Source of the DNA: Bugulina stolonifera
Lineage: Eukaryota > Bryozoa > Gymnolaemata > Cheilostomatida > Bugulidae
DNA length: 64,000 nucleotides
Assembly (NCBI GenBank): GCA_935421135.1
Contig: OW285195.1
Span: 9,826,391-9,890,390 of the forward strand
Direction of reading: 5' to 3'
Shown here: positions 12,301 through 26,654 of the stretch, one piece after another
Layout of the letters: every line of letters begins with the position of its first letter
Position numbering within the stretch: position 1 is the stretch's first letter
Made by a program: the position numbers and the translations under genes
The notes under the pieces: model-generated
Told to the model about the DNA's origin: nothing
Seen by the model: the letters and a program-made list of their open reading frames with translations, nothing else
Database searches by the model: none

Positions 12301-13459
12301 TTTTTGTATGACACTCTGGCAATCCAGCAGGTCTTTTGCATAAGGTCATGTAGTCATTTTGGCAATTTCAGTAGGCGTACAGTACATGTAGGCTAGTTCA
12401 AGAGATTATGAATCTGCTTAGTGATATTGAAATCAGACAATGATCAATGTTACACTAGATTGACTTGAAATTAAATTTCACAGAAATTGAATTTTTTAAA
12501 ATTAATGTGCTGAAACAATAGCAACTTTTCGCCTATGTAACTAGGAATATAAGGGTATTACAATCATGTGATACAAAGATAGTGGGAGAAAAGATTCATC
12601 AGTCAAAGATAATGCCCTGTCCTCCCAAATGTCCCCAATCTGCCAGTCCAAATGTTCCGGGACCCCCTTTCCGGCCACCCATCTACTAAGTTTTTGGATA
12701 GCTGTTAGACCGGCATCGCGATTTAATGCTTGCATATTGGCCACCATGTAATAAGTTCCTATTTCTATAAATAAATCATTTATACAGGGCAATTTGAAAA
12801 GAAGCATCTCTGATTGGTCCACGGAAAAACGATAATAATGGTGGACTTGTACACAGGGTAGAACAACTCCTTGCTTAATCTGAATAGCATTTGGAGGATG
12901 GATAGTTTTTGGCAGTAATGACCGGTCTGTTCTTCCACTATCTTTGCATAATATATGTGCCTTATATTAAAATTTGTACTTATGTCACCTGTGTACCTAA
13001 TTCTATTTGCAGGGTTTTAGCAGTGGTGGCGCAAGTTCATCAGCGGCCGATAACTCCCAAAGCTATCAGCGAAATCACTGCAGCACTTGTGGACAGACAA
13101 TTCCAAACAATTCTACATCATTTATTGAAGCCAATCAGGACAATGCATTAGCTGATAATGCTGCAACAAGAAGTAAAATAGCAGAAGGTGTGACCAACAG
13201 AAACATTGTGACAGGAAGTAGTGTCCCTGTTCACAGCTCAATTGAAAACTCTGACAATATTTCATATGATGAGGAAGCAGCAGAAGAAGAAGATTCTGTA
13301 CAGCCACAGCAAGCAACCAATGAAATTCGGACAGATGTAACAACAGAGGATAGGAATATATTGCCTGAGTGTACGGAGCACACTAATGAATTAAGTAGAG
13401 AAGACATTCATATCACAAGTAGTAATGTATGTGCAGAGGCATCAGTCAGTCAATCTTGA
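3381..13459 (+). CDS. Seven-transmembrane receptor, rhodopsin-class-like (6 exons)
   Basis: Six exons, all joined in phase 0: 3381-3731, 8179-8358, 9247-9456, 10824-11084, 11962-12138, 13013-13459, giving 541 residues. The N-terminus (about 70 aa) has sequons NIS, NGS and NFS. TM1 is about 73-94 and contains a conserved-type Asn (ILLANGY). TM2 crosses the exon 1/2 junction. TM3 (about 144-170) begins near Cys149 and ends in SIERF, in the place of the DRY motif. TM4 is about 190-212. The second extracellular loop has Cys224 for the usual disulfide. TM5 is about 236-260, TM6 (with SVPY) about 279-305 and TM7 about 323-346, where AAPVFF stands in place of NPxxY. Helix 8 and a 180-residue Ser/Asn/Glu-rich tail follow. 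A TATA box precedes it and AATAAA occurs at 13514. It belongs to the rhodopsin class by architecture; subfamily, ligand and coupling are unknown. Confidence 0.86.
6100..6370. repeat. GC- and CpG-rich patch, probable TE fragment
   Basis: About 270 bases of clearly higher GC and CpG content than the surrounding AT-rich intron, with repeated phrases such as GACCCAGGCC, CCGGCCTGGGCC and GACCTGGGTC in both orientations. The SINE at 6388 inserted at its right edge. No coding potential is evident on either strand, and the family is not recognised. Confidence 0.4.
6388..6679 (+). mobile_element. tRNA-derived SINE with 17-bp target site duplication
   Basis: The head carries an A-box-like TGGCCGAGTGG (6397-6407) and a B-box-like GTTCGAATACC (6442-6452), the two halves of an internal pol III promoter. 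A tRNA-unrelated body follows and ends in a T-rich tract. It is flanked by exact 17-base direct repeats (TATACATGCAGGCTTAT) at 6371-6387 and 6680-6696, the signature of target-primed insertion. The body phrase GTTAGGAAGAGCATCT (6465-6480) recurs in the SINE near 20.8 kb. Confidence 0.88.
12505..12860 (-). other. Insertion in GPCR intron 5, with a short open frame on the - strand
   Basis: The sister intron of the upstream GPCR copy (406-1023) lacks about 350 bases found here, so this is an insertion, or a deletion in the sister. It contains a 93-codon - strand frame (12541-12822) with normal-looking amino-acid use (for example KLSRWVAGKGVPEHLDWQIG). I recognise no domain. A transposon fragment is the likeliest explanation. 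Confidence 0.35.
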
Positions 13460-15290
13460 CTCCACTGTAATTAATGCATTTATTTTTATAAAAGAAATAG
13501 TCAAAAGCTCATTAATAAATGTAATGTATATAGAATATTATAATACACATGTAAGTAGTATACTATTCCTGTACATACAAGTTTATATGCAAGTGCACCC
13601 TTGTAAATATTGTCCATTTAATGTGCAATGACCATATTATTTATGGTGCTGTTATAAACTTATGAAATACACTTTAAATCTCATTAGCAAAGTTGTCTTC
13701 TCTTTACTGATACATTTATTTCCTTATCAATATAATTACTGCCATGTCTTTGAATATCCCCGTGCAAGTAACATACAACTTCTGGGTTTCAGTTCTAAGT
13801 AGTCGAGTAAGCTTGAATTACTACATTGAGGTAGCACTATCGAGACACAAAATAGTAGATGACACGCTAGCCTGTTACATATACATAACATCATGGATGT
13901 TGTAGAGAGCGTGGTAAATAATTACTGCTAACAGTTTAAGCCTTGTTAGGAGAGCCACCAACACAATTATATAGACTTATTTTACATAAATCAGGGAGGA
14001 GCTGTTTACAAGCGACCTAAGATATAGCAGCAGCAGTAATGTAGACCAGAGTGGAATTGGATGTGCGTGTAAAATGTAATTTTTGATGTAACAGTATACA
14101 ACAATTTATGCAAGTCAATGTAGGCAATAAGTTTTTTTATATGCGTGTATAGACAAAGTGTTTCAGCTATTTTGCCTGCAGGACCAGGTAGTGTCAACAT
14201 TCTCTGCAATTACTCTGCTATGCTTTGTCCAACTTGACTACAATCTTATTAACTCATTTACACATTTTTGTAGACGTAATGCCACTGGGCTAACTATTAA
14301 TTATTTACTGCTGAGTTGTAACTTAATCATGGAAAACTTAATTATTATATAATTTAATTTGATGCTAGATTACATGAAACAGATATAAAACTGAGTGTCA
14401 CTCTGGTTAATGTGAATTCAATATGAGCAGAGCAGATTGCCTGGTATGGCTGAATTAGTACACTAGATACTGCATAATATATGCATTACATTGTATATTA
14501 AATTATTTTATTAAATCATGCATAGTACATTGCACAGTGTACAGTATTTTATTGCTACACACTACTGATTTTATATTCTGGTAATATTAGTTAGCATTTA
14601 ACAGGTGCCAAAGAGTTACATGGGATATTTAGTTAGAAAAAATATCTATTACTATAATATAATTATACTCTACATGTATTTAATAGTACCCAAGTACATT
14701 AGAGCTGCACCTGGTCTAGTACTGAAATAGCACTATGTCTCACCCTTTGCTACAACATATAATATGCATACCTACATTTATTTTAGAGCTTCAATCTAAT
14801 TCAATTATTCAATTAAATTAAATACAATTTAGGCTGCTTAGATTAAAAGGTGTAAACCGGAATAGTGGAGAGATCTATTGTAATTTACAACCTAATTGAA
14901 AGGCATAAACCAACTGAGTAAATTTAGACATCCATAACTACAATATAAGATATATTATAATTAATTTCTGTAGAAAAAAGGTTTTCAAACACTCACAAGT
15001 CAGTTCACATGTATAAACGCTTGCCAATAAAGAATAGCTATAATATAGTTATCTATAAAGTAATACAAATTATAAAAACAACATGTATACATGTACAGTA
15101 CAGATGATTAGCTATTCTATAGCCTACATTGTTAGAACTATTAATACATCAAACTATACAAGTGCATTATGACAGAGAAACATCGACACTAGAATACACA
15201 TGAGCAAACATGCACAGCGCAGTATCTGCTCTCTGAGTGTAATTAAATTCCTTTTGACCACGGAGATGTGGCGGGCATGAATACATCTGA
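13460..15290. other. Intergenic, convergent 3' ends
   Basis: This lies between the 3' ends of the + strand GPCR and the - strand lectin-like gene. AATAAA at 13514 probably serves the GPCR. Otherwise it is AT-rich sequence; short ORFs at 14006-14352 show no conserved features. Confidence 0.45.
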
Positions 15291-18200
15291 TTAAACTTGC
15301 TCTGTAAAGACAGGATTGTCATAATGAGGAGAGACTTTCAGCCGTGCTCTGACATTGTTTCTCTCAGCTACTTCTCTACAAGGAGAATAGAAACAACATT
15401 ATATTATGCTTTGCAAATATTACTCTTATCCGCAAAAATGTCTATTTAGATTCTTTTTTCATACGACTTTGTTGGAGAAAATTTGTTTACAGTAATACAG
15501 GTAGCAAAGCGAGTTATTACATAAGCAACTATATCAATGCTTCTGAACAGCAGAATTATTAAACATTGATATTAAATCGCATGGCTGTATGTTATGCAGG
15601 GGTGTTTATTTGTCTGCTCCATTATAGTGTGTTTTATTTACATCAAGTTTAAGGTATTCTTTTGCACATTAAATTTAAAACTAAATTAAATGCACTTTAT
15701 GTGGGAACATAACTTGAGGCGTACCTTTTACGTTTTTGGTAATGGTGACCGATAACCATAGCAGTGAGAACAAGTAACACGGCCGAAGCAGATGTGCTGA
15801 GTATGAGAAACGCTGAAAATGAAATAAAAGAATAAATATTATAATAGTGGTGATTTTTACAGCACTTGCATATGTATGCAATCAAGGGATGTGGAATAGG
15901 TGTAGTTCTTCATGCAGGGAATGTTAATCGATTGCATATATATATACACTATAATACAAGCTTGTGTGGGGAAAGTTGTTAGGGTCCCAAAATATTATTA
16001 CCTTACAGATAATGTTACTTTAAAGTCAAAAGAAATGGGAATTCTAGTGTCCTGATGTGGTCAGATGTAGAAATTCTATACTACTAGGGATTCCTTGTTA
16101 ACATCAAAATTGGTGTTGTTATTGTTACAGTCAGGGCCATGTACAAACCTTTATTGGCAATATATTCATTCTTTGAAAATGGAAAGATTAATTTACATGT
16201 GTATGTAATACAATGTAGTATGTGAAAGCTTATTTGAATTTTTTTAATTAAAGTTTAATGTCATGGAAAGAAAAGCACTGCAACGTATATGGATTTATTA
16301 AATGGTCAGTTGTGCGTTGTACAATGGATTTCACACATACATACTGTGCAATATTAAACGAGACTATCCCTTGCAATAACTGAGCATGCTATATTTGAAG
16401 GCTGTGTACAAGACTTTAACCTTCTTACTTATCTGTGGAGTTTGCAGAGTGTCCACAGACCATCGTTTCCTTGGTGTAGAGGCTAGTGTCACTGACTTCA
16501 TACTTCCTCTTGTATGCATGAGAGTATCACCTCTAGCCTTTGATGTGGTGGCAGCAGTTGGCTCTGTATTTTCCATCTCATCTACTGGTAGTCCAGCCGA
16601 AATACCCCCAGGCTGATTTCTCATTGTTGTGGTGTTTTGTGACAATGCTAGATTTCCACTGCTTCTTACTGCAGAATAGTTAAACCACTACTGTCTCACC
16701 ATTCAATATTTGCAAAGAATACTGGTCATCTTATTTCATGAAGATTGATGTGCTGTTTGTCTTTGTAAACCTAGTCGCAGCCAAGATAAACTCATTTGAA
16801 TATTGGCTATTATGACCTCCATTCAGCATTGAGACCTGTTAAGTTCCTATGGCTATGCCTGTTCTAAGTCTATACTTGTAACTTATGTACATAGGTAAGC
16901 TACTAACATCAAATAGCCCAGTAATCTTATTGAGCCAACACTAACTGTCATTCTATAAATAACTCTTGTGCACAGTGATGAATAAGTAAGTTAGGGTCAT
17001 GCCCACAAAAAACAATGCAATGCATTGCAAGTCCTATGGCTATCTCTGTAGCACAGTTTTATATTAACTGCTTGAGAGCTTCCAAAATTCCCAGCATAGG
17101 CTGATTGAAGGTGAAATCAGCCAATATTAAAATAGGGTTTTCTTGGCAGCTGCTAGGTTACCAAAGACAAACAACACATCAATCTTACTGAAAAAGGATG
17201 AACAAGATTATTTGAAAATATTGAATGGTGCGACAGTAGTGGTTTAAGCAGGCATTCAAACAATTTTATTACAGATTACAGATTTACAAAACTAGCTCTA
17301 CACACACACACGATCTTCCCTGGTAATGTTTCTTTCATAAATCACAATATAATACAAATATTGCAGGTAACATAATATTATTATTATTCTCATTCAATAA
17401 GCACTCGTCCAAAAAGTCTATCTAGTGGGCTTAATCAACCCAAACTGACAGCATGCATAAGGTGTTTAACTAAACCAACTCGCGGCGTTAAAAGAAGGAG
17501 AGAGTGGACAATTCTGTCCATCTAGATGTTATCATACTACATGTACATCTATCTTCATTGTAATTATCAGTCACCATTAGATGCATTATCCATCATAAGA
17601 TTACTGGAAAAAAGAACTAGCAGTTGCATGTCAAGTCTCTGCAGGTCTCTCTTTATCGTAAATATTTCTTACACAGTCAAATTAAAATAGATGCACTGAA
17701 GTACTTCATGGTTGGGATGAGGTTCAAAATCGATTCAATGTGGATAAAGAAAGCAATTATAGTGATGAATAAATATATACTCACAAGGAAATTGACAGAT
17801 TGCATAGTGTGGTGAGGTGCAAGTCAAATTAAATATGCCCTTATAAAAGCAATGGGCATTTATCATCAGCAAGCACCTGCCTTCTATGTGTACAAAAATT
17901 AGGTCTGATTTCCCAGGCATCCAATGCAGGAAGTTAACAGGGATACCTTAAAAATAAGCAATATAATAATATCGTAATTATAGGAGGAAATTAGGAGTAA
18001 AATAGATTGCAATGATATAAACTACATGTAGACATGCATGCATAATTCTAATAAAATTGCGCAAAAATAGTTATGAGGCGATGAAATGATACATAAATGC
18101 AGGTTTTTATGTCTGGACATTTTTTTTTATTTATTATTTATTATTTTTATAGTTTTGTAGCCTGTGCTCGACCATTGATCGTTGTGGAAATATCATAGTT

Positions 18201-19158
18201 CCTAAGTATTACTCACTTGAATTTCCTTCAAGGTTGTTGGAATTTGGTAGATCTGTACCTATCCACTTCCCCCGTCCAACAGTTCTATCTAACGAACATG
18301 GGTGCAAATGTGGATGTTGAACACTTTGTCTGTATAGGTATTGCTGCACTTCAGATACCTGCATGCATGCTACATGTAAATATCTCCCAACAGACTATAG
18401 AAGCACTGCTTCCACTTTGTAGCTCTTAGTATAAACTGACATTTTACAACATTTTCGCCAAATTATTAGTGTTTTATGGATCCTGAGCTTTGCCCAGGCT
18501 AAGGCTTATCAATTTATTCTTTGGCCCAAAGAAACTAAGAGAAACCAAGGCGTATCTGTAAGCACAGGTAAGGCAACTGTTATAGTCAATAATTCAAATT
18601 AGATAGCAAACTCACATCTGCAAGGGTGCCCCCTCTTGATTCACATGATGCTTTAGCATTGAACCAGCTGTTCAGTTCATTTATTATTCTGTAGGATTGA
18701 CCAGTAACTAGAGAATCCCAATTGTGGAATCCTAGAACCATTCCTAATAATACATGCATATACGTACTACTATATATGACTGTGTAATGAACTTACAATA
18801 TTCTGATGTGAAGTAGAAACTACTGAAAGCGATATGGTTGTAAGTAAAAAGTACTACTTGCAGGGTGTTTTTGTCAATAATTATAAATTAGTATTTTAGG
18901 ACCAAGCGTTCATCATACATTAATGGTAAGAAACGGCAGTAAAATAAATTTATAACTGAAAAAGTCTCCTCCCTAGAATTGATCTTGTGACACTAACATT
19001 CAGTATATATTAAACTTGTACATGTACATACATGTAATTTCTACATGTATAATATATCAACAGTAATATTTTAATCATACATGAATATACTTACTGTATT
19101 CAGCACTTGTTAGCATAAATACTATACAGACTATACTAAAGGTGGTTCTGAAACACAT
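15291..19158 (-). CDS. Type I transmembrane protein with C-type lectin-like domain (7 exons)
   Basis: Exons on the - strand: 19158-19095, 18743-18616, 18358-18217, 17946-17785, 16668-16429, 15812-15725, 15375-15291. All have GT-AG sites and phases that agree, giving 302 residues. Residues 1-19 form a signal peptide (hydrophobic FSIVCIVFML). A C-type lectin-like domain spans about 23-163: SWFNAKASC, GGTLAD, KWIGTDL, FLHWMPGKSD, CLLMINAHC and a final AIC match the family's ordered landmarks. The calcium-site EPN/QPD tripeptide is absent (PGKSD instead), so calcium-dependent sugar binding is doubtful. A Ser/Thr-rich stalk (166-246) precedes one TM helix (about 247-267), a basic stop-transfer (QKRKR) and a tail with YDNPVF, resembling an NPxF/Y sorting or adaptor motif. 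It is likely a cell-surface recognition or adhesion protein. A 26-nt alternative exon near 18.8 kb was considered but breaks the phase. Confidence 0.85.
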
Positions 19159-21499
19159 ATTCTTACTTCAGCCTCTATCCGTGATGTGGTCTACTGTCTC
19201 TATGTCTGCGTACTTAATACAACTTATTATCCAATCAGCCTGTGATAAAGAATTAAATTTCCAAATAAGTGTATTGTAAACTCAGACTGCAACTGCATGC
19301 CTGTACAAATTCCTAATTAAAAATTATCTGTAATGTTGAAATGTTGCTCTTCTCCCAAATTAAATTTGAAAGAGGAAGTTTACGTAACACATTAACTCCA
19401 ATAATTTCACTGCAATAGTTGTCCTATTTTATTTAGTGATAATTCTTGTTCATTGTATGTGCAAAGCCTAGTTACATATACAAATATTCTGCATAGTCGA
19501 CCAGAAGAACCATGCAGATTTAAAATGACTGTCCCATATTTTCAAGGCTACTAGTTATTTTCAGCCTTGTTGACTTGATTAGAAAATACAATAAAAGCAT
19601 TATCTGGTTTAGTTAATAATAGCAATAGTGTGCGAACATGATAAATCATCAAGTCAGCTGAATTCTTCTGTTATGGAAACTGGTGTTCTAGTGTAAAAAA
19701 TCTAATTTATATTTCTGAGTTAGTAATAATATGAAATACTCTGCAATATAATACTGAAGCATGATTTTACATGTACAAAGCCATGTAAATTGTACAAATA
19801 ATACATTTGAGCTAGACATTAGATTTTCATGTTAGCCACCAACTCACCATACAGTCAAGTACAACACCTGGGCTGAAGGTTACACATACACGCACATGTT
19901 CTGCACATGCTCAGTGCCACACTTATGACACTTGTGGACTTTGACAAGTGTCAGCTGGTTGTTTGTAAAACTCCTTTCAGCAACTAACTGTGTAGGTTAA
20001 AGCCTGTTGATTGACCGATCATGTGTACAGTTAATGCCAGCTGACATTTTAGTTTCAATAATTAAGTAACCTTTTGTTTTGAGATTCCTTTTAAAACTAT
20101 TATTAGATGTTTAGATAGGATGATTTATGATACAAAGTATCAAAACCACCTACTGGCATCTGGATCATACACTTTGTAAAACAATTTGTTGCTCAAGACA
20201 TTATTTTACACTGTTTTCGATTGCGTATATATTTTTAAGTAATATTCCATAAACCAAAGAGGTTGTGACTTGTAGAATTGCTTTCGGCGGTTAAAGTGTG
20301 ACTTTTATAATATTGTTATTTTATAGGTACACAAGTACTTCAACTTCTCACTGAAGAGTATTGAATGGATATAGTGGTACTAAACACGAATCACCCAAGT
20401 AAATGCAAAAAACTGATAGAATCTAACAGGCACATAAAATACTATTTAGAGAAGATGTTTGACTGGAAATTGTATGACTACTGTACATTGGAATACATAC
20501 AGATCTAAGCATCAGTAGATGGAGTTGTTTAGGCATGCATACACTGTCTAACATATTCATCTACAAGCAAGTGTGTATGTGCAGTACTATATACAATGTG
20601 CAGGATACCTACCATATCATAAACTTATTGCCGCTAATCCCAGGTAAAGAAAAGTGACCATCTAAATACAGAAACATGCCATTTTTCTAGCTGTAAATCG
20701 GGGAAGGTCCCCACCTTCCTGTTTACTGTAGGGTGACCAGGTCACATAAGAGTGTTAGAAGGTTGGATACGGCATCCAACCCGTTAATGCTCCTGAGGAT
20801 GCCCTTCCTAACACGACAAAATAGTTCTTTAGAATATTTGAACCTTGACCTATCACATTGAAGTTCAGTGCTCTAGCCGCTAGGCCATCACCATTTCAAT
20901 GACTTGTACTGTAAAATAGCCAGAAACGGAATCGGTCATCTCATACAGCAGATCTATCGAAGAAATGTTTACATGGCTTTGTTCTGCAAAATAATATTTT
21001 TTATGTTGGAGGGCCTATTTTATGTACATGTGTTAAAATTTGATATACTTTTAGCAGCTCAATGAATTGTTACGCTATCATAATATTACTACTAATAATG
21101 ATTATCTGATGTACTATAAGTTGTAGTCCATAATATAGTAATATACATCTAATGTAACTATCTGAATATGCCTGTGTACATGTAATAATATTAAACCAAC
21201 TTCACTGCAATACCAATTATTTAAAGAATATTACAATGCCTAATTATTTTATGTTATTGTGACACAATGCGTCCATAGGCATACTACGTACAAGTGTACA
21301 TCTCCAACAATAATAATTGATATCTTGAAGATGCCAATCTTTCAGCAGCTCTTGCATCCCTGGCTTGTTGATGTACATTCAGATCTTGTCCAGAACCAAA
21401 AAATTCCTTCCAATCGAATAAATCACGTAGTAGACTATCTGTCTGTCATCAGTTCAATGAGAACTGAGAGCTACTATACTCTAATGAATAAAGGTTAGG
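19159..21499. other. Intergenic between divergent genes
   Basis: This is the shared upstream region of the - strand lectin-like gene and the + strand secreted-protein gene. An inverted CCAAT box occurs near 19231 and a SINE at 20.7-20.9 kb. A short + strand ORF (21259-21498) shows no recognisable feature. Confidence 0.45.
20696..20900 (-). mobile_element. tRNA-derived SINE, - orientation
   Basis: Read on the - strand there is an A-box-like TGGCCTAGCGGCTAGAG (20887-20871) and a B-box-like GGTTCAAATATTC (20844-20832). GTTAGGAAGGGCATCC (20812-20797) follows, the same body phrase as in the SINE at 6388. Its boundaries and target duplication are not clear, so it is probably older. Confidence 0.7.
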
Positions 21500-21506
21500 T
21501 ATAAAA
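21500..21506 (+). promoter_or_regulatory. TATA box of the 21.6-kb secreted-protein gene
   Basis: TATAAAA lies 85 bases before the ATG at 21585, a normal distance for a short leader. Confidence 0.5.
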
Positions 21507-21584
21507 CACAAGTCACAAACCATTTGGGGGTTATGAAGAAGATTGGATCGCAAATGTACCAACCTGCTCCAAACTGAAAGTACA

Positions 21585-22613
21585 ATGACTGCTATGAAGT
21601 TACAGCTGCCTTTGCTACTGCTATGTTGCTATCTTTGGTGGCAGCCAACACAGACGTTGAGTATAGCTGAGAGAACCAGAGAGATTTTCAGAGCGGTGAG
21701 TTGATTTTGATTTAGAATTTTGCTTTGGATCTAACTTCCATGCATCATGGCACACACGAACAATTCCATAGCAGTGTAGGGTGCAGGATACCGTGTATGT
21801 AGACAGAATGTGTGCACGATAAATTTTCATAGAATCAGTCACTCTATTAGAAATATTTTAAGCAACCATTTACATGTAATTTGTAGTGTGTCCGCAATAT
21901 TGAAATTTATTTTAGGAAAAATGATAACTTTTACTTGCAGTCTCCTGTAAACAAGAGTTAGCAGACCAAGTCTAGTGGCATCACTGTTTTTCAGTCTCTA
22001 AATTGCAACAAAAATCAACAATACAATATGCATGCATTGATAAACACTTTTGGGATGCTCGCCAGTCTATGTTAACAAAGGAGCATAATTTCTTGCATGT
22101 TAATGTCCAGCTCATAAAAGTGGTTTAACAATGTTCTGTTCCTAAGAAAATGCCGGCCTTCTAATAGGTTTCGACAGTATAATTAAGCAAAATGTTTTCC
22201 TTGAAATATTTTAGCAAGCCAGCAGATATACAACAACACAAAAAGTAGATGTCCATGATTCCCATGAAGGCTGCGTAGAAACATGCACAATGTCATGCCC
22301 ATCCCATGAGGATCACCACGAACATCCAAACATAACCACAATTGAGATGTTTACAGAGTATGACATCACAAATTCAACTACAGGTGCATACTGGTCAGCC
22401 ACACCATATGACTGGAGCAGAACAGAGAAACCGTACAACATTAGGGACGACCCGCGCTTTGCTCACTTATTCACAACAGCTAGGAACTTTGAAGAGGTCG
22501 AAAGAGAAAAGCGTGATGCTCTCGGTCAAGCTGTCATGTTTGAAAATGGTCAGGCGGTATGCAACTACACATGTACCCAAGAGTGCATGGGTTCCTCAGA
22601 AGATGGGCATTAA
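21585..22613 (+). CDS. Secreted protein of unknown function (2 exons)
   Basis: Exons 21585-21695 and 22215-22613 join in phase 0 (GCG|gtgagt, TTTTAG|CAA), giving 169 residues. The first exon is a clear signal peptide (KLQLPLLLLCCYLWW) followed by a short charged stretch. The mature part has two cysteine clusters, CVETCTMSC near the start and CNYTCTQEC near the end, suggesting three or more disulfides. A His-rich segment (HEDHHEHPN) and an acidic/aromatic middle containing sequons (NIT, NST) lie between them. No known domain is recognised. A peptide hormone or a matrix/defence protein are possible but not shown. The frame in front of the ATG contributes nothing, and a TATA box supports this start. 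Confidence 0.72.
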
Positions 22614-24040
22614 ATGCAAGGACATATGCATACACGCCTCTTTACTTACTCAAACTATAATTCAGTAGGTATTAGTCTAAAGTGCTGGTCACACATTGAA
22701 CTACAAATTATTTTATTTGGATCATTAACAAGGTTGCTTAATATGTTTAGAAAATAGTTTTTGGTTCTATGAAATGGTAAAATCAGTCAATGATTTGGAA
22801 ATGTATAATTGTTTATTATCATAGTTTCTATTACAATACAAAGTGTAGCGGTTGGTGTTCAGTTGTTTACTATGAGAAAACTGTGTGGTCGAATACAGTA
22901 AAAGATAGCATGTCTCAGAAGATCTAGTGTAACTTCTCACATATTGAATTGTTATACGATGTTGTGCATTTCACTTTTCTGTCAATTCTGTTCTGAAAAA
23001 TGCTCTTTTATTACGTAAGTTAGCTAAAAAAGATAACAATAATTCAATAAAATGTAAAAGCAAATTATTCTAAGTTGTGTATATAACATAGTCACCCTAT
23101 GTGTCATTTTTACAGTTAAAATGTATGAAATGCAAACTATATGTTTTGTAAATCCACCATTTCTGATGTTATCAGTAACAGTGTTTTCAGTGGTGTAACT
23201 GATGTGAGGTATTATATATGTACATATAGAGCATATTTGGTTACCCAACTTTCTCCTCCTCAAATCTGAGGACTACGTGCGAACGATATCTGAAAATGAG
23301 TGCCTGGATCACATGCGCATGTAGAGTATATTTACTGAACATGGCTGTCCTAGTGGCATGGTAAAACAAAAGGAGGTCAATGTCGTTTCTTATTTTTCAT
23401 AATTTATAAAACTGTGTTGAATAATAAGTCATGCACTTGTATGTACGCATACTACTGTACTAAGTATACTAATGAACTGGGCACAGGTCAGTGTGGATTT
23501 CTTGCTACAGTGAACACTAGCTTAAAAACATTGCTTCATCAACTTTGCTTTTTTTCAAATTTTGTTGGTGATACAATTTGAAACATTACTGTCCACTTGT
23601 ATAGTAACATATGTTAGATTTACACACTGAAAAGGCCTACTTGTTCTTATATCCTTTATAACAGCAGTCTAGTTGCAGCCTACATCCCCGTCGGCGGAAT
23701 CAGAGTTTGCCCTACTTGGCAATCATTGCCTAATGTATACTGTATCTTAGAGCAAAATTTACTCCACTGCTTATTCCTTGAAAGATAAATTCAACAAAGT
23801 CAGTATTAGTACACAGTCAGTTCAGCTACACACTTGGACACCTACGCCCATGTGCAGTTAAGTTACATAATTGTACACACGTACAGCTACATGCATGCAC
23901 TACAGCTGCACACTAATATGTACCAACTACAGTTATACATGTACATGTACATGATTGTATACCTACACTCATGTACAGCCTCATCCATGCACAGCTACAG
24001 TTGCTGTACACGCATGTGCAGTGGCACCCAGTCATGTTGC
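22614..24040. other. Intergenic, no gene seen
   Basis: AT-rich sequence without credible exons. Its right part (23830-24010) is rich in GTACA/CATGTAC phrases. Short ORFs, including those at 23024 and 23834, are low-complexity. Confidence 0.4.
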
Positions 24041-24049
24041 ACACTATTA

Positions 24050-24430
24050 CTAATAGGACTTATACTCTCTCTATACCAGATAGAGTTACATATTAAATTA
24101 ATTATAGGAGTTATGCGTTCTCAATACAACCAGGACGTAGATCATGCTGATAGGAGTTATGCTCTCTCTGTACCATTGTGTTACATGCTATTCTGATTTA
24201 AGTTATGCTCTCTCCCTAATACCATTGTGTTATATTATACTAATAGGAGTTATGCTCTCCCTATACCATTGTGTTATATACTAGATTAATAGGAGTTGTA
24301 TTCTCTTTATACCATAGTGCTATATTATACTCATTAAGCGTTGTGCTCTCTCAACACCATTATGCTACATACCATGCTAATAGGAGTTATACTCTCTTTA
24401 TGCCACATGGTATATGTACATGTACATTAT
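24050..24430. repeat. Degenerate minisatellite, about 55-bp unit
   Basis: About seven diverged copies of a unit containing AATAGGAGTTATGCTCTCTC followed by TATACCATTGTGTTATA. On the - strand the core reads GAGAGAGCATAACTCCT. Cores of the same kind occur at 26.65-26.85 kb and 44.8-45.0 kb, also close to sulfatase copies. Confidence 0.7.
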
Positions 24431-24573
24431 ATTGTACCATACTAATCACACTTGTTTGGCTTTTAGCTCTCGTCTCCTCTTAATACCATTCTCACAGCGC
24501 ACAGTATTTAATGCACATATACATGCATATGAAGCAAAGCTTGGTAGAGCTTCAAAGAATAATAGCAAAACTT

Positions 24574-26438
<1,865 letters not shown>

Positions 26439-26654
26439 CTGATCAACATACATAAATGTAAATATATTACTGTGTAGGTAACTCTAAACTATATGAAAAA
26501 GTTAATCTATTCTACATCTAAAGTATCGAACAAGGAAAGTTGTATATTTTGTGCAAATTAAGCTGAGAACATTTTCTTTATAAATCGTAGTAAAGCATCA
26601 AACTAGCTGTTAAGATTCATCAATAAGATGAATTAGGTCAACTCCAACTGACTG

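Noticed and set aside
15681..15881. Alternative frame across the lectin TM exon
   Set aside because: The chosen frame gives a clean TM helix, basic stop-transfer and a tail in phase with both neighbours; the other does not.
18217..18429. 70-aa + strand ORF
   Set aside because: It is the antisense shadow of lectin-like exon 3, which has matching splice phases on the - strand.
18796..18821. 26-nt micro-exon with good splice sites in the lectin-like gene
   Set aside because: Including it changes the phase and breaks the following exon; the gene reads through without it. An alternative isoform is not excluded.
21259..21498. 79-aa ORF upstream of the secreted-protein gene
   Set aside because: No recognisable feature, and it ends right before the TATA box of the better-supported gene.
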